64,000 nucleotides of DNA from Saccoglossus kowalevskii (taxonomy: Eukaryota; Hemichordata; Enteropneusta; Harrimaniidae). Location: assembly GCF_000003605.2 (NCBI RefSeq), contig NW_003107587.1, positions 384,939-448,938 of the forward strand, written 5' to 3'. The notes beneath the pieces were generated by a model that ran no database searches, had not been told where the DNA came from, and saw nothing but the letters and a program-made list of their open reading frames with translations. Positions within the stretch are counted from its first letter, which is position 1. Each line of letters starts with the position of its first letter. Below, piece after piece: positions 24,576 through 36,040 of this stretch. The position numbers and the translations under genes were made by a program.

Positions 24576-26660
24576 GTGAGTATATTGAATATTATTCCGC
24601 TCTCAAATGCGCAAACCGTAAGATCAAACTTATTTATATTATTATTTAAACAAATTACAAACGAAACTTCATTCAAGGATTTCTGGTATTATGTAATCAT
24701 CATGTTATAAATCCAGTTATAAATTTATTTTTAATATGTTTCTCAGCACCGGAACATATGTGTACCGACATCCATTAAACGTCAGAATTATATAGAATAG
24801 TGACAACGACGGTAAATAATCGTGCTAGCTCTGACAGCTCTGCCTGAGATGACAAAGAGTGCCATTAGTCACGTGAGCCAGAACGGCACTGCGCGAGATC
24901 TCGTCATTAAAGGAACATCCCCTATTGTATTTATCTGATAATTTACACAAGTAATAAGCACACTATTTCATCCAAACTAAATAATATAATACTAGTAGTC
25001 ATTGTACAAATAACAGGTAATTATTCCTAATTACCCATTCGCAAAAATATGAACTCAAATTATATGAGGCATTTTCCAAAACATGTTTTAACCTTGCCCG
25101 TGCTTGAATTTTGATTCATATACCATTTATTACAAATTGAATTCTACCAGATAGAAGCTTTTTTTAGATTTAAAAATAAATGATAACAGGTAGATTGTAT
25201 GCAGGCAACAAAAAAATATATACGTATAAATAAAAAAAAAACACAGTAAGATATCTCGACATCACATAGCAATGTAAATTGTGCTCCACTGGTTGTAACT
25301 AAGATGCACCTAGCCACAGAAATATTTTAATTAACAACTTCTATAGTTGTGTAATACAAAAGTTACTTGCTCCAAACATGGATGATGTATCTAATGATTT
25401 TCCGCTGAACCATCTTTGTCTAGACATCCCGACAAGGAAAAGCAATTTGAGACATTTCGACGTTAAATGCCCAACACTTATTTGTGTCAGACTTTCAAAT
25501 ACATGGGTTTAATATTAAAATACGATTTAAATGTTTAAAACTGAACATCCCTAAATAATCCCCAAACATCGTATTCGACAGGATTTCCCCCCAATTGATA
25601 AGATATGGATGCCAGCAAGGTTTAGGCTGGGATAAACCTCATTCAATTAGACGGTGCGAACATATGTTTCGTGTATTAATACCGCACGTAAATCACACAG
25701 AAATAAATGCATATTTTACCGTTACTCAAATAGCTATAGTAATTGTACGAACGGGGTAGAATCGAACATATGACTGATATAAAAAAACAGAATTCTAAAA
25801 AAAAAATCAAAGAATTTTGTTATCTCTTCGCCTGAACGAACCTTGCTTCGAAACAACACGAAATACACTGAGCGTGCGATGATTGTATGGCGTTATCACA
25901 GGTAAGTATCTGCGAGTAAAACATGTTTTCCATTAATCTGAAATCATGACCCTTTTTTAGATGTTCACTTGATACACTCTAATCGAACGACCTGATGAAA
26001 GAATTATCTTTGATCAGTGTATGAACCAACATCCATTAAGAAATGTGGAACAGTAGTATGTAAACGTAAGCAAACGGTCAATGTCAAATCAGTGTTCTTG
26101 TCAACCATGGATCCCCTCAAACATCGACACATGTTCAAATAAAAAAAAAAAACAGTTTTCTGTGTGCATTGTACACCAAGTCCATTGTTAATTGAATTAT
26201 GATTATTGAATCATCCTAGCATCTTTTAATACAGCTATCGCTTCAGACTTCGAGTCGTGTATAAAGTAGGTGATGAATCGAAAAGGAAAACAAGAATTCA
26301 CGTGAGTTGAGGTTTGAAGTGGTCCGCTTGTCAGGTTATAATCGCCAAGTGTCGATGTCATGCAATGCATTATTCAAAGTGTTCACGGTATTTTCACTTC
26401 CATTTGTCACCAACCAAATCGATGTAATAATATGAGACATACCCTGAAAGAAAGCGTGATAACAGAAAACGAACAATTTCCGGTTTTACTCCAATTATTC
26501 CCCGCGTTAGTGGAATGCACAAAGGTTGCCATCTTGAATTTGTGAATCGGTCGATATACCCTACTTTCATGTCCAGTCACATACTGATCTCAAGCAATGT
26601 TATGTCCGGTCTGCAACATGATCAGTGATTTCGGTAATTATCACTGATTTTAACTTTTAA
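24177..26660. other. intergenic
   Basis: AT-rich, with an (AAT)n array at 24520-24575. Bases 24320-24460 carry repeated ATAATGACATAA-like words. A GCGCGAGATCTCGT word at 24892-24905 resembles the end palindrome of the dispersed repeat, but no further similarity was seen. No gene recognised. Confidence 0.55.
24520..24575. repeat. (AAT)n microsatellite, about 18 units
   Basis: A perfect trinucleotide array. On the minus strand it yields a poly-tyrosine frame that is an artefact of the repeat. Confidence 0.95.
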
Positions 26661-26840
26661 AATCATTGTCAAAACTTAAACACACTACTTGGAATAAACT
26701 CGAGTCCATATTACGCTGCTGTGCGAAAAAGACATTTCGATTTTTGCCACTGCGTGGATCACGGACGTATTCGCGCACGTGGATGTTCCGAGAACTTAGC
26801 AGCCCACGCTAAAATGCACACGAAGGGTTGGGAAACATAG
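26661..26840 (+). CDS. unassigned open frame, Cys/His-rich end
   Basis: An open frame of 59 codons plus stop with no start codon in its first half, so it would be an exon. The end is GC-rich and reads RKRHFDFCHCVDHGRIR, then GCSENLAAHAKMHTKGWET and stop. The NLAAHAKMHTKG part resembles the helix half of a C2H2 zinc finger. However, the cysteine spacing (CxC, then about 17 residues to His) does not fit the canonical motif. There is no clear acceptor or poly(A) signal. It could be a decayed zinc-finger exon, or chance. Confidence 0.22.
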   Translation, partial: NHCQNLNTLLGINSSPYYAAVRKRHFDFCHCVDHGRIRARGCSENLAAHAKMHTKGWET

Positions 26841-27714
26841 TTGACATGACAGTTTCTGTGAATACAAACTCCAAGGAGGCATAATTTATACAGGATCACC
26901 TGTGACAGCGCTCACACAGAAATCTAACTGTAACGTTTTAGCAGAGAAATCAATGCGACCTACTGTCTAAGCAGCAGAAGTGATATACACATAATTTACT
27001 TTTTTCACAATTAATGTATTTCTGTTAAATTATAGGAAAATACAGAAGTGTTTAAAGTGTCTATTGACGTGGATATTTGAGGAATCGGAATGTGCATAGT
27101 TTGGTCTCGCGGGGTTACGAGAATGACATAACTCATATCTCGGTAGATGGGGTACTAAGTCGGGATGACCAGCGCACAATTCCGGAATACTACGAGCATT
27201 ACAGTTTATGTCGAACAACTCTGTAGAATGTACATAGAATTTGATAAACCAACAAAAAATGTGAATTGCTTCTTATAATTTCTCAATATTATTAATATAA
27301 CTTAGTTGTAAATGGTCTCCGAGACATAGTTTTTTTTTTTTGGGGGGGGGTTAGCTTATCGACTGGTGTTCTCTGACATCATCACATCCGCTGTTAGAAA
27401 TACAACGGAGAACATTCGGCGCGATCCACGGAAGAGAATATTAAAATAAGCACTGTTTGAATGAAAAAAAGTCGCGCTGTCACTCACATACAATTTCAGT
27501 TGCCATTTGCGTGTAATGGTATATTACCAGGCAGGGGATGAATGATAAAGTACGATGCCTGCACTGCCAATGCGACTTACTATTCAGAAAACAAAAAATG
27601 TCTATGATCTTTGTGAATGTCGCTAATCAATTATGCTTCGTTGTATATATGGCACAGGTGCGCCAGACTGCATATTTCACTTTCTACACAATCGTGCTTT
27701 TTAACCCCTATACG
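26841..27714. other. intergenic with weak open frame
   Basis: A minus-strand frame at 27030-27218 has coding-like codon choice (GHPDLVPHLPRYELCHSRNP) but no recognised domain or signals. A T-run/G-run block (12 T then 9 G) lies at 27330-27350. Nothing else seen. Confidence 0.45.
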
Positions 27715-27745
27715 TATATATACACACAGACACACAGACACACAG

Positions 27746-27794
<49 letters not shown>
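27715..27794. repeat. compound (CA)n(TA)n microsatellite
   Basis: CACAGA-type units pass into (CA)n and then (TA)n, ending exactly where the adjoining MITE begins. All three open frames crossing it are repeat artefacts. Confidence 0.95.
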
Positions 27795-28003
27795 CTGTAG
27801 AAGGGTTAATTATTAACTGGGTTTTATTTTTGCTTATTTCGCTGACTGGAATATGCGCTAAATTAAAACCCAGTGAATATGTAAAATTTAGCATAGAACA
27901 CATTACCTAAATGATAAAACTGTGAATTTAAATCCCACTGAATATGCCTGAAATGGTAAATCAGTGAAATTTAAACCCAGTGAAAATTAGTCATTTTACA
28001 GTA
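27793..28003. mobile_element. TA-flanked MITE (CTGTA...TACAG), copy 1
   Basis: The element CTGTAGAAGGGTTAATTATT ... TTTTACAG (27795-28001, 207 bp) lies between TA dinucleotides. Its ends form an imperfect inverted repeat that extends about 35 bp and includes ACTGGGTTT and AAACCCAGT. Several internal copies of an AAACCCAGTGAA-like word occur. The TA duplication suggests a Tc1/mariner-type non-autonomous element. A relative with the same tips is at 59849-60018. Confidence 0.65.
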
Positions 28004-29143
28004 TATATGTATGTATGACGCAGACTCTTCATATAGTTTGAGTCATCATAGTGCTAACCACCATCCAAGTAACTCATTTTAGCGACATGTTTGCTCCGTA
28101 CCCGCACGTAAAATTGCACCACTTTTACGACGTGTGTTCTGATGCCATAAAGCGATAAAACCAATTCGGCAGTACGCAGTAAAGCACACGAGAGATTTGA
28201 GGTCCTTAAGATCATATACTGCTCCGTAACTTTGGGTTTGTACAATCGTTCCGTGTCACGCCGTTTTATTGTATTATTTTACGAGCGCAATGTTATTAAT
28301 TGTGTAGTCTGAAATTACTGTTAGTATGTAAATTTACCGCGTGAGCCACTACGTAAATCGCACATACCGGTAAATACTATTCTTGGAAACTTCGATCGAG
28401 AATGAAAACAAACAAACATTCACCTGAATTCTATGACTCATTATTTCAGCAGTCTAATATACTCGATATATAGAGTATGTATCTCATTGGTTCATATGGA
28501 TATATGGTTACTTTCACTTCTGCCTTGATGGTCTGACGAAGCGGAACCGCAATTTAGGGTTCAAACCACGAACATTCATCAGCGGTTCTTTTTTTTCTTC
28601 AAAGAGATCACTCATGATGATCAACAAGCCCACGTGACTTTCAGATAGATCTCAATTTACCTATGATTACGGAAGTATCCATGCGATTATCTTGGATGGT
28701 TATCTCAGATCATTAGTTACGTGACGTATAGCGCTTACCATGACAACTGTGGAATGAAGAATCATACCCAGACATCATTTGCTGACAAATCATATGAAAT
28801 TTGTATATACAATTGGTGGGCTGCTAGGGGTTTAATAAAACTCAAAGAGTTCTTGTTTAGTTCGATACAGTAATGCAGAATGTTCAATTGTAAAGTTAAA
28901 TTATAGCTCACAACAAGGGAAATGATGAGTTGTATCCTTGATTCTGTACTGGCATCACTAAGTTCTGTTTATGTATTCACATAGTGTATACATGTTCCCA
29001 AACTCAATTCTTGACTATTTATTCATTTTAATTGTGATTTTTCATTACTTTACAGCGCAATTTTGGTAATAAGTATATGTTGCTGTGTTGCGGCGCATAT
29101 ATCATTTCCTCGACGGAGACCAATGACTGTAGACAGCGGCGTG
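28004..29143. other. region upstream of the receptor gene
   Basis: No gene seen. A minus-strand 63-codon frame (28054-28245) lacks support. A polypyrimidine-AG acceptor (ending TTTACAG at 29055) lies 180 bp before the receptor ATG and could bound a 5' UTR exon, as an alternative to the proximal TATA promoter. Confidence 0.5.
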
Positions 29144-29170
29144 TGACGTCGGAGCCTCCGTGGTATATAT
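29144..29170 (+). promoter_or_regulatory. proximal promoter: CRE-like site and TATA-like box
   Basis: TGACGTCG (29144-29151) is one base from a full CRE. TATATAT (29164-29170) sits 65-71 bp upstream of the receptor ATG. Start of transcription would be expected near 29195, giving a leader of about 40 nt. The block 29100-29165 is GC-richer than its flanks. A CRE-like site would suit cAMP-responsive neuronal or endocrine expression, but this is inference from motifs only. Confidence 0.45.
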
Positions 29171-29234
29171 GTGAATACGAACAGAGCACACCAATTAGAG
29201 TGGGGATTACCGATACCTAGAGCGTATCACCGCC

Positions 29235-30428
29235 ATGCCGCACATAAACTATACAGCCGTCGTCACCATGGTTAACTCGTCACTATTAAATACTAACAAC
29301 TGGAACTGTGAGACGGTTTTGTGTTCGACGGGGTCCTTACTACCTGACGATCTCGGACCGAATGCCACTGACAGTTACACCGGTCAACATCTGGGCCCAG
29401 AAGCTATAATCATCCCAACTATATTCGCTCTCATTTTCATTGTTGGTGTGATTGGAAATGGTACTTTAGTACGCATTGTTATTATGGACCCTTCGATGCG
29501 AAGTGTACCTAATATATTCATAGCAAGCCTGGCTATGGGAGACCTTCTACTGTTACTTGTATTCGTACCTTTCAACGCCATTACCTATATGACTACGTCT
29601 TGGCCGCTCGGCGAGGGAATGTGCAAAGTCATAAACTGCGTTCAGGTGGCCAGCACCGGTGTTTCAGTGTTTACGTTGACGGCGTTGAGCGCCGATCGCT
29701 ACCAAGCTATTGTTAACCCGATCAACAAGAAGGCCACGGACATGGTGCAGCGTACATACACAGTGGCGCTTTTGGTCTGGGTGATATCGATCATGTTAGG
29801 CATTCCGACATTAGTGTTGGCAACGCTGGTTGAGTACGAAAACCTCGATGGTACGACTGTCACATACTGTCAAGCTATTCCCATGGGGATGACTGTCACC
29901 ATCCAGCTACACACCGCGTTGATGTTTGTGTTTTTATATCTGGTGCCGTTGGCCATCATAAGCGTGTACTACGTTCTCATTGCCATTAAATTAATCGGAA
30001 GCACGAAACGCACAATCGGCGAAAGTCTGCGGAACGAGAACAAACAGCTTCGTGCGAGAAAACGCGTTGCCAAAGTCGTGCTCGTCTTTGTCCTTATATT
30101 TGGAATATGCTGGTTACCATATCATATTTTTAACATGATGTTGTTTTTCAGTAAAGACACGAGGTACATGGAAACGTACGGCATACTCTTTCTCAAATTC
30201 CTGGGCACAATCATGGCTTATGCCAATTCTTGCGTAAACCCACTGGCCCTTTATTTCTTGAGTAACACGTTCAAATCCTATTATAACAAATACATCTTAT
30301 GCTGCTTCGTGAAAAATAAACCCCGAAACGGCCCGGCGAAAGAATACAGGAACAATAGTTCTTTCAAACGTTCGCCTAGCCGTACCCTGACACGACTAAC
30401 GCAGCGGACGATGGTATATTCTGTTTAA
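29235..30428 (+). CDS. bombesin/CCHamide-type neuropeptide GPCR, single-exon
   Basis: A 397-residue rhodopsin-class receptor expected at the plasma membrane, sensing a secreted peptide and signalling through G proteins. The N-terminus has three N-glycosylation sites (N5, N14, N43). TM1 (about 57-83) holds GN at 74-75, and TM2 has D103 in SLAMGDLL. C130 and C212 should form the extracellular disulfide. TM3 ends in TLTALSADRYQAIV (DRY 154-156), TM6 has RKRVAKVVLVFV and CWLP (292-295), and TM7 has NSCVNPLALY. The NPxxLY form and SVFTLTALSADRY are hallmarks of the bombesin/GRP, endothelin and protostome CCHamide/GGNG branch. C356-C357 may be palmitoylated. An in-frame stop at 29196 limits the 5' extension. 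A second ATG at 29268 has a stronger context (CACCATGG) and could be the true start. Vertebrate relatives have introns in the coding region; none is present here, which suggests retroposition or lineage-specific intron loss. The exact ligand cannot be read from sequence. Confidence 0.95.
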   Translation: MPHINYTAVVTMVNSSLLNTNNWNCETVLCSTGSLLPDDLGPNATDSYTGQHLGPEAIIIPTIFALIFIVGVIGNGTLVRIVIMDPSMRSVPNIFIASLAMGDLLLLLVFVPFNAITYMTTSWPLGEGMCKVINCVQVASTGVSVFTLTALSADRYQAIVNPINKKATDMVQRTYTVALLVWVISIMLGIPTLVLATLVEYENLDGTTVTYCQAIPMGMTVTIQLHTALMFVFLYLVPLAIISVYYVLIAIKLIGSTKRTIGESLRNENKQLRARKRVAKVVLVFVLIFGICWLPYHIFNMMLFFSKDTRYMETYGILFLKFLGTIMAYANSCVNPLALYFLSNTFKSYYNKYILCCFVKNKPRNGPAKEYRNNSSFKRSPSRTLTRLTQRTMVYSV

Positions 30429-30668
30429 GTGCATTAATATTCCAATCAGCTTATGACCAATTTCGATGATATTAAGAAGTTTAATTACTATACATTCATC
30501 TAAATTAGTTTAGTGTTTTAAATATCATATGACGGGGTTGTTACTAATTTGACTAGACATAATGACACACAATCATACTAAACAGCGTCTTCGTTCCAGC
30601 AACCGTGATTTGTAGTTTTAGTATCGGTGAGATCCAATATAAGTAATACATGTATATACTGAATCTTA

Positions 30669-30674
30669 AATAAA
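30669..30674 (+). terminator. poly(A) signal of receptor gene
   Basis: AATAAA lies 241 bases after the receptor stop codon. It is the first canonical signal downstream and gives a 3' UTR of about 260 nt. Confidence 0.6.
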
Positions 30675-32700
30675 TTATATTAAACCATCAAAAGTGCCCT
30701 CATGACATGAAAGAGGCGACGAAAAGTGATAAATCATTTCGATTCATGTTTTATGGTAGTGTGATTACGTAAATTATTTAACATCGTGCAGAATTAAAAA
30801 AAAATATATTATTAAGCACAAATACATTAACTTTAATAGTTAATTTGGTAGTCACGGTAGTAAATATCAAAAATGTATTTTACTTTTAACTTGACTGCAA
30901 TGTCCATTCCAATTTAACGAAACGCTGAAATTAGCATACGCGTTTGTTTTGAAAGAATTGCGCCTGGTTATACTTCATTGAACAGAGCAAACATAACACT
31001 TTATTGTATTCAGTGCGAAGGCTCATGCATTATATATTAACGATGATTGTATTTTAGGCCTCGCTGATTTCTGATAACTTAAGTTTGACTTTCATTGCGT
31101 ATATACGGTTGAATATACTCACCGCTTCTGTACTTGACGGACTGTGTCAATGAGAACACGATCAACATTCAATAGAAAACAAATTGCATTTTAATATTAA
31201 TTGAGATCGTTTTGATTGCGAGAAGCCGGAATCGATCTTGTGTGGATCAGCTTATAAGGTTAGTGGCGGAGAATTTGATAAATCCACCACACCACAAATA
31301 TACACAAACAATCACTAATCATAAAAAATGCGTTATTTTGATCATGGGAATGTTTCAATACAGACAGCGAGCGGAAAACAAATCACCACTATTAATGAAA
31401 GCATATATATATCATAGCAATGTTACCACAATGCAAAAAATGTTGTTACAAGTATTTAGTCAATTCAAAGGTAGTGCTACTAACTGAAAGCAACAGTGTG
31501 CATGTGTGTTGGCGTTACCGCTTGTGTGATTTCACTTCCAAATTATTTTGCTAGATGATTGTAAAATATCGTGCATTTGAACCGCAGTTCCAGACTTCTT
31601 AAGATACATTTACTTTTCACGGATGCTCGGGAACGTTAAGATATGGTCTGCATTATGAAATAAGTAACTGATTAAAATTCAGGCTCAATATCCGGCATGT
31701 CATTAACAAAATTACTGCATTGTATAAATTTATAATTGTAATTGCGATGGGGATAACCATCGATATATTATATATTTTTCGTGTCATTGTTATATTTCAG
31801 GACCCTACTTTTTGTAAATAATTTACGGACGCGTTTTTCAAGACATCGGAAGAGAATACGTCTTAGATGAGTTTTGTGTAAGAAAAAAAAAACCGCCATC
31901 TCTCGTGTATCTGACGAGTTTGAGTACAGAATAGTAAATGATAAGAATACAGTATGAGAATATCATTTCACACGGACAAACATTGTAATTGATCGATTGT
32001 ACACAGGGAATATGCGACTCGCGTTCTCCATACTGTAAGATGATGGGACACTGTTTAATTTCTGGTTAAAGTCATCTTAATCACTGAACTGAAGCGACAG
32101 AGACGTACATTAATTAGCGTTGCTGCAGGGACAGGTAGTGACCGAAGTGACCCTTTCTCAGATGGCAGCTATAATTGCCATTAACTGACCTACGTTTGTT
32201 CTTGTACGTTATCAGGAAATCCAATACGCCAAAAAAAAACTTGCTTCGTCAAACAACGCGTCACGTGTGGCGCACACGTATTTAGCTGCGCAGTTCGACT
32301 CAAGGGAATCAGCGTGAACATTCGATCGTGGATAACGCAACTTGTGGATGGATCGCGGTGTGAAAAATGTCAAATGTTAGCACATTTTTCTGTAAATAAC
32401 ATATTATATTTCGTATATATATGTTTTTAATTTCAAGACTGGACATTTTATCCATATGTCGCGGTGACTTTTCTAGAACGTTATCTTGCAGGATATGTTA
32501 ATCCTCACATCCGATATATTTATGAAATTGACGATCTATAACCGTTACGTATATGTGATTTCGTTTCATTATTGCATATATCCTAAGGAAATTAAGTTTT
32601 TTTTAAAAAAAACGTGTCTGGTTACTTTGTAGTGTGTGTAAATTTAAAAACAAAACAAAAAAGCACAATCACAACCTCATGTAATTAAAACGAGGTAACC
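30675..32700. other. intergenic downstream of receptor
   Basis: AT-rich. A 91-codon frame (31212-31487) has random composition. A self-complementary T8A8 block lies at 32599-32614. No gene recognised. Confidence 0.6.
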
Positions 32701-32826
32701 GTCACCTGCGCATGCGGCCAAAGCGTACCGCTGTTCACAAACGAGCGTCTACCCATGAGTCTTCGCGTTTTTAGCGCGCGTTTTTATCGTTGTTCGTGAT
32801 TCAATTCCCGCGCGTGCGCAGGTGAC
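32701..32826. promoter_or_regulatory. inverted NRF1-type and E-box pair in CpG-rich patch
   Basis: GTCACCTGCGCATGCG (32701-32716) and CGCGTGCGCAGGTGAC (32811-32826) form an inverted repeat with one mismatch across a 94-bp CpG-rich centre. The right arm read on the minus strand contains TGCGCACGCGCG, a full match to the NRF1 consensus YGCGCAYGCGCR. The left arm matches ten of its twelve positions. Each arm also carries a CACCTG E-box. CpG content is far above the AT-rich surroundings. This looks like a promoter or enhancer core, possibly bidirectional, but no gene is visible next to it. Confidence 0.5.
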
Positions 32827-35480
32827 GAGCTTTCCAACTTAATCACAATTCACAGGGTATTACCACTAGATTTTAAATTCAAAATTCTCATTAAATGTAA
32901 TTGTATATATCTTTATAATCATACATTAATCTTTGAAGTGCCATGTTCATTTGAAATAACATTTGCTAATATTATGTAATGAAATTAAGTTACTGTAGTT
33001 TATTTAAAAATATTCAAATAACTTATCATGTTTTTTGTTTTACAAAACTTTCGAGTATTTCTACATTTCTCACCTTATCAATGACTATTTGTCATTGACA
33101 CATTTACTATTGTTGCCGTATTTAAATGATCCACACGCATGTTTTTTTTTTCATAGTTGCCCTGTATGATATTAAGTTCGACATAATTGCATAATTGTAA
33201 TCAGTAATTTGATACGTCACATCACTGAAATATAACCTCTTCTTGAACAATAGTGTTTAACCGCTAACTGAACGATACTGGAAGTTTTTTTCGAAGAATT
33301 GTATAGTATACGCCGCCATTTTAACGACACGCTTTCTCTTTAGACTTTATGATCGACTTCTCAATGTTTGTGGAGTCATTTATTTTGACGCGAGATATCT
33401 GCGTTGCCTTATCTTTCAGATCGGGAAATGATCCCAACAGTTTACACACATGGCATTAACGTTGATGGCATTTGATGAGCCGTTTGTTTTACCGTGTAAT
33501 CACGTCGATTGAGATCAATACACATGCATGACGTCATGTCATTTAAAACCCTCAACCCGCTCCTTAAACGTGCATAGCTTTACAAATCATACACTATATA
33601 CTTCGATGCGGCGCATATTTCACTTTTAACTTCAGAGAATTCCAATTTGAATCTACAAGCGAGAAATGTAAGGCTAGCGCACGAAACGGCGCGATGCCAG
33701 TGTGTTCACCCGTACGTGGCATATGTGACGTTAAAATACAAAAATCCATTGCATTTGCACAGTGTGTATTTAATTTGTATTAAGTGCTGGCATAACAGTG
33801 GAGTCCGCCAGGTGTTTAAATAGCCTCTTTGTATGCGCTTCACATGTTGTATTGTCAGTTCGTATCTATTGATCCGTAAAGGTGTGATTGAACTATACAA
33901 CCTGTATTGCAGCTCCAGCACTTCTCAGCAACATTAAAAAACGGCGAAGTTTGACAGTATGTAGACTTTATACGGACGTTATGAATTGTATTTAAATACG
34001 GAGACATGACAACTAGAAATCTTAGTATTTATGACGTTGCATTTTTTCTCAATATTAAAATTATGTGTTTTCCGCCATAACATGTGTTTGTTATATATAT
34101 ATATATATATGTATGTGTGACATATACTTCCAACTGACTTTAGTTTATCGCGTTCGATGCCTACATAAGATGAACAAATGCGCAATCAAAGTGGAATACG
34201 AGCTCACAAAATAAGATTCAATCAATGAAACGATTCTCCATGGATTTGCCGACGCAATTTTAAGTGCCCCATTTTTAGTATTGGCGCCTAGAATTAAACT
34301 AATAATTTGCAAAATACATTCCAAAAGACTCTGTGAAAAAATATATTCGCTCGTACATAACGATTAAAAAAATGAAGCCATACGAACATCTACACAAAGT
34401 ATCGGAGTACTGATAAATACAAAGCGTTTATCGTTCATATTTTAATGTAATACGTACGAGGCAATATTGATTATTCAAATATTTGTTATTTATATTATAA
34501 ATCTGTACGTGTATGTCAATAAGTTACAATGTAGAAAATGTAATTTACATAAAATTCAAAATACTATTTAACTACGAGGGCGCTATTTCCAAAATGGCGA
34601 TTAAAGGAAAAGTGGTACAAGCTACGTGTATTGCGAGATACATTGTGATTTTAAACGTTCTTATACCACAAGATGAAAAAGTAGATATTTTAACACAAAT
34701 ACACGAAGACCGAAATAATGTAGTGATAAGCTTGACTAACTTGATTTGTACATCAGCGTGCAATTATAGGTAGGTACTGTATACACAAAAATAATAATAT
34801 GTAAAGATGTAAATTCTTTTTGAAATGTACGATTTAAAAGCGCTTTACTTTCAATTACACACATGTCACGATTGTAAACTTGTTGGTATATCACTTTCTG
34901 AGTCTTATTCCAGATCATCCAATACCATACTAAGTATTTGATAATTTTGTAAGCCTCATTATCATACATATGTCACCGTAAAGTTACAGCGTGCCTTAAT
35001 TGTGCGGTATTGAACTGATCATTTTCATCCTACCATATTAGGAAATGTGAATTTCAAATATGGAGTGATTACGCGTAAGCGTCCTCTACTGATAAAAACA
35101 AACATGGCAGCCGCCAGAGTTTAACCGAACTCTACACAAAGGAGTTCGCTAAATCTGTTCTAAACGTTTTGGATTTTGGCATTCCCATGATCTATCCTTG
35201 GAGGGAAAAGATGTCTTATAATAGCGCAAAATATGTACTCAGTACTACCGCTGTACTGTCTTCGTGCATATTTTTCGGTATCCTCGTAATAACCTCATAT
35301 TATAATTGGATATTTTCCACATAGGAAATCACCCTAGTGTGATACTATTTTGTACTGCAAATCATATTTTTGAAACATCTCTCGTTACTATGGAGCGATT
35401 TTATTAATAATAAACAGCTTATACTTTTTTAACGAACCAGAACACACGGCAATGCTGTTCTCACACATTCATATATTGTA
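32827..35480. other. intergenic
   Basis: No gene recognised. A (TA)n run lies near 34091-34111. A plus-strand 86-codon frame (34513-34773) and its minus-strand overlaps have no domain. Confidence 0.55.
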
Positions 35481-36040
35481 ATTTAGGACAACTGATAAAA
35501 ACAGCTTCCAATAAACCTACCCAATTTGTGAATATATTAATACAACGGATCTCCAAAAACTTACATAAAAATAGTTATCTCACTAACGACCTGCAGATTG
35601 TCACTAATACCATCATAACAGAGTGTGACGTATTGGTTAGCATGTACTCTTAAAATTAATATTATATTTATTCTCGCCCACATATACATGAAAATGTTTG
35701 GACAAGCAAATACACAATGTACGACATGTTCTATTATAATAGTTCCATAGATAAATTAATTGAACCATGTATTACGAAATGAGTATCTATCAATTCATTT
35801 CAAAGAATTGTATGCAACCAGCTGTCGCTGTGAAATTACTTCATTAACCCTACTATTTTGCAAGGCAATGATGGTATACATTCAATATTATATGCTGTGT
35901 TTTGTCTACATGGTGACATTTTCCGTCAAACATTGAATTGCAATACCCTTCCGTCGTAGTTGGCATGTTACGAATATATGCACAAAACGAGAATAGGGGA
36001 TTTTCTAGAGTTCTAGAAAATATTGTAGTAGTAGTTTGTT
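35481..36040. repeat. ~560-bp tandem duplication, unit A
   Basis: Unit A shares a collinear series of motifs with the next ~520 bp. They are CGGATCT; TCTCACTAACGAC, followed by CACTAATACCATCATAACAGAG; ACAAGCAA with TGTACGACATGTT; ATTTTGCAAGGCAATGATGGT; and GACATTTTCCGTC. The offsets between units are 556, 567 and 562 bp for three anchors (35578/36134, 35719/36286, 35915/36477). Divergence is high (by eye about 30 percent), so the duplication is old. No coding frame is conserved between units. Confidence 0.75.

Noticed and set aside
24473-24676. Poly-tyrosine frame on the minus strand
   Set aside because: Produced by the (AAT)n microsatellite.
25740-25790. Minus-strand GTTCGATTC resembling a tRNA T loop
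   Set aside because: No pairing stem on either side and no cloverleaf.
27538-27910. Three overlapping frames of 90-97 codons
   Set aside because: They run through the (CA)n(TA)n array and the adjoining MITE; His-Thr and Val-Cys repeats show their origin.
13049-28086. Shared 15-mer AACTCATTTTAGCGA at about 13049 and 28072
   Set aside because: No similarity beyond the word on either side; chance match in AT-rich DNA.
28520-28600. Possible tRNA-like gene (GGTTCAAACC followed by a T run)
   Set aside because: The flanks of the B-box-like word cannot form a T stem and no A box is at the right distance.
29384-29581. Minus-strand frame inside the receptor gene
   Set aside because: Antisense shadow of the receptor coding sequence.
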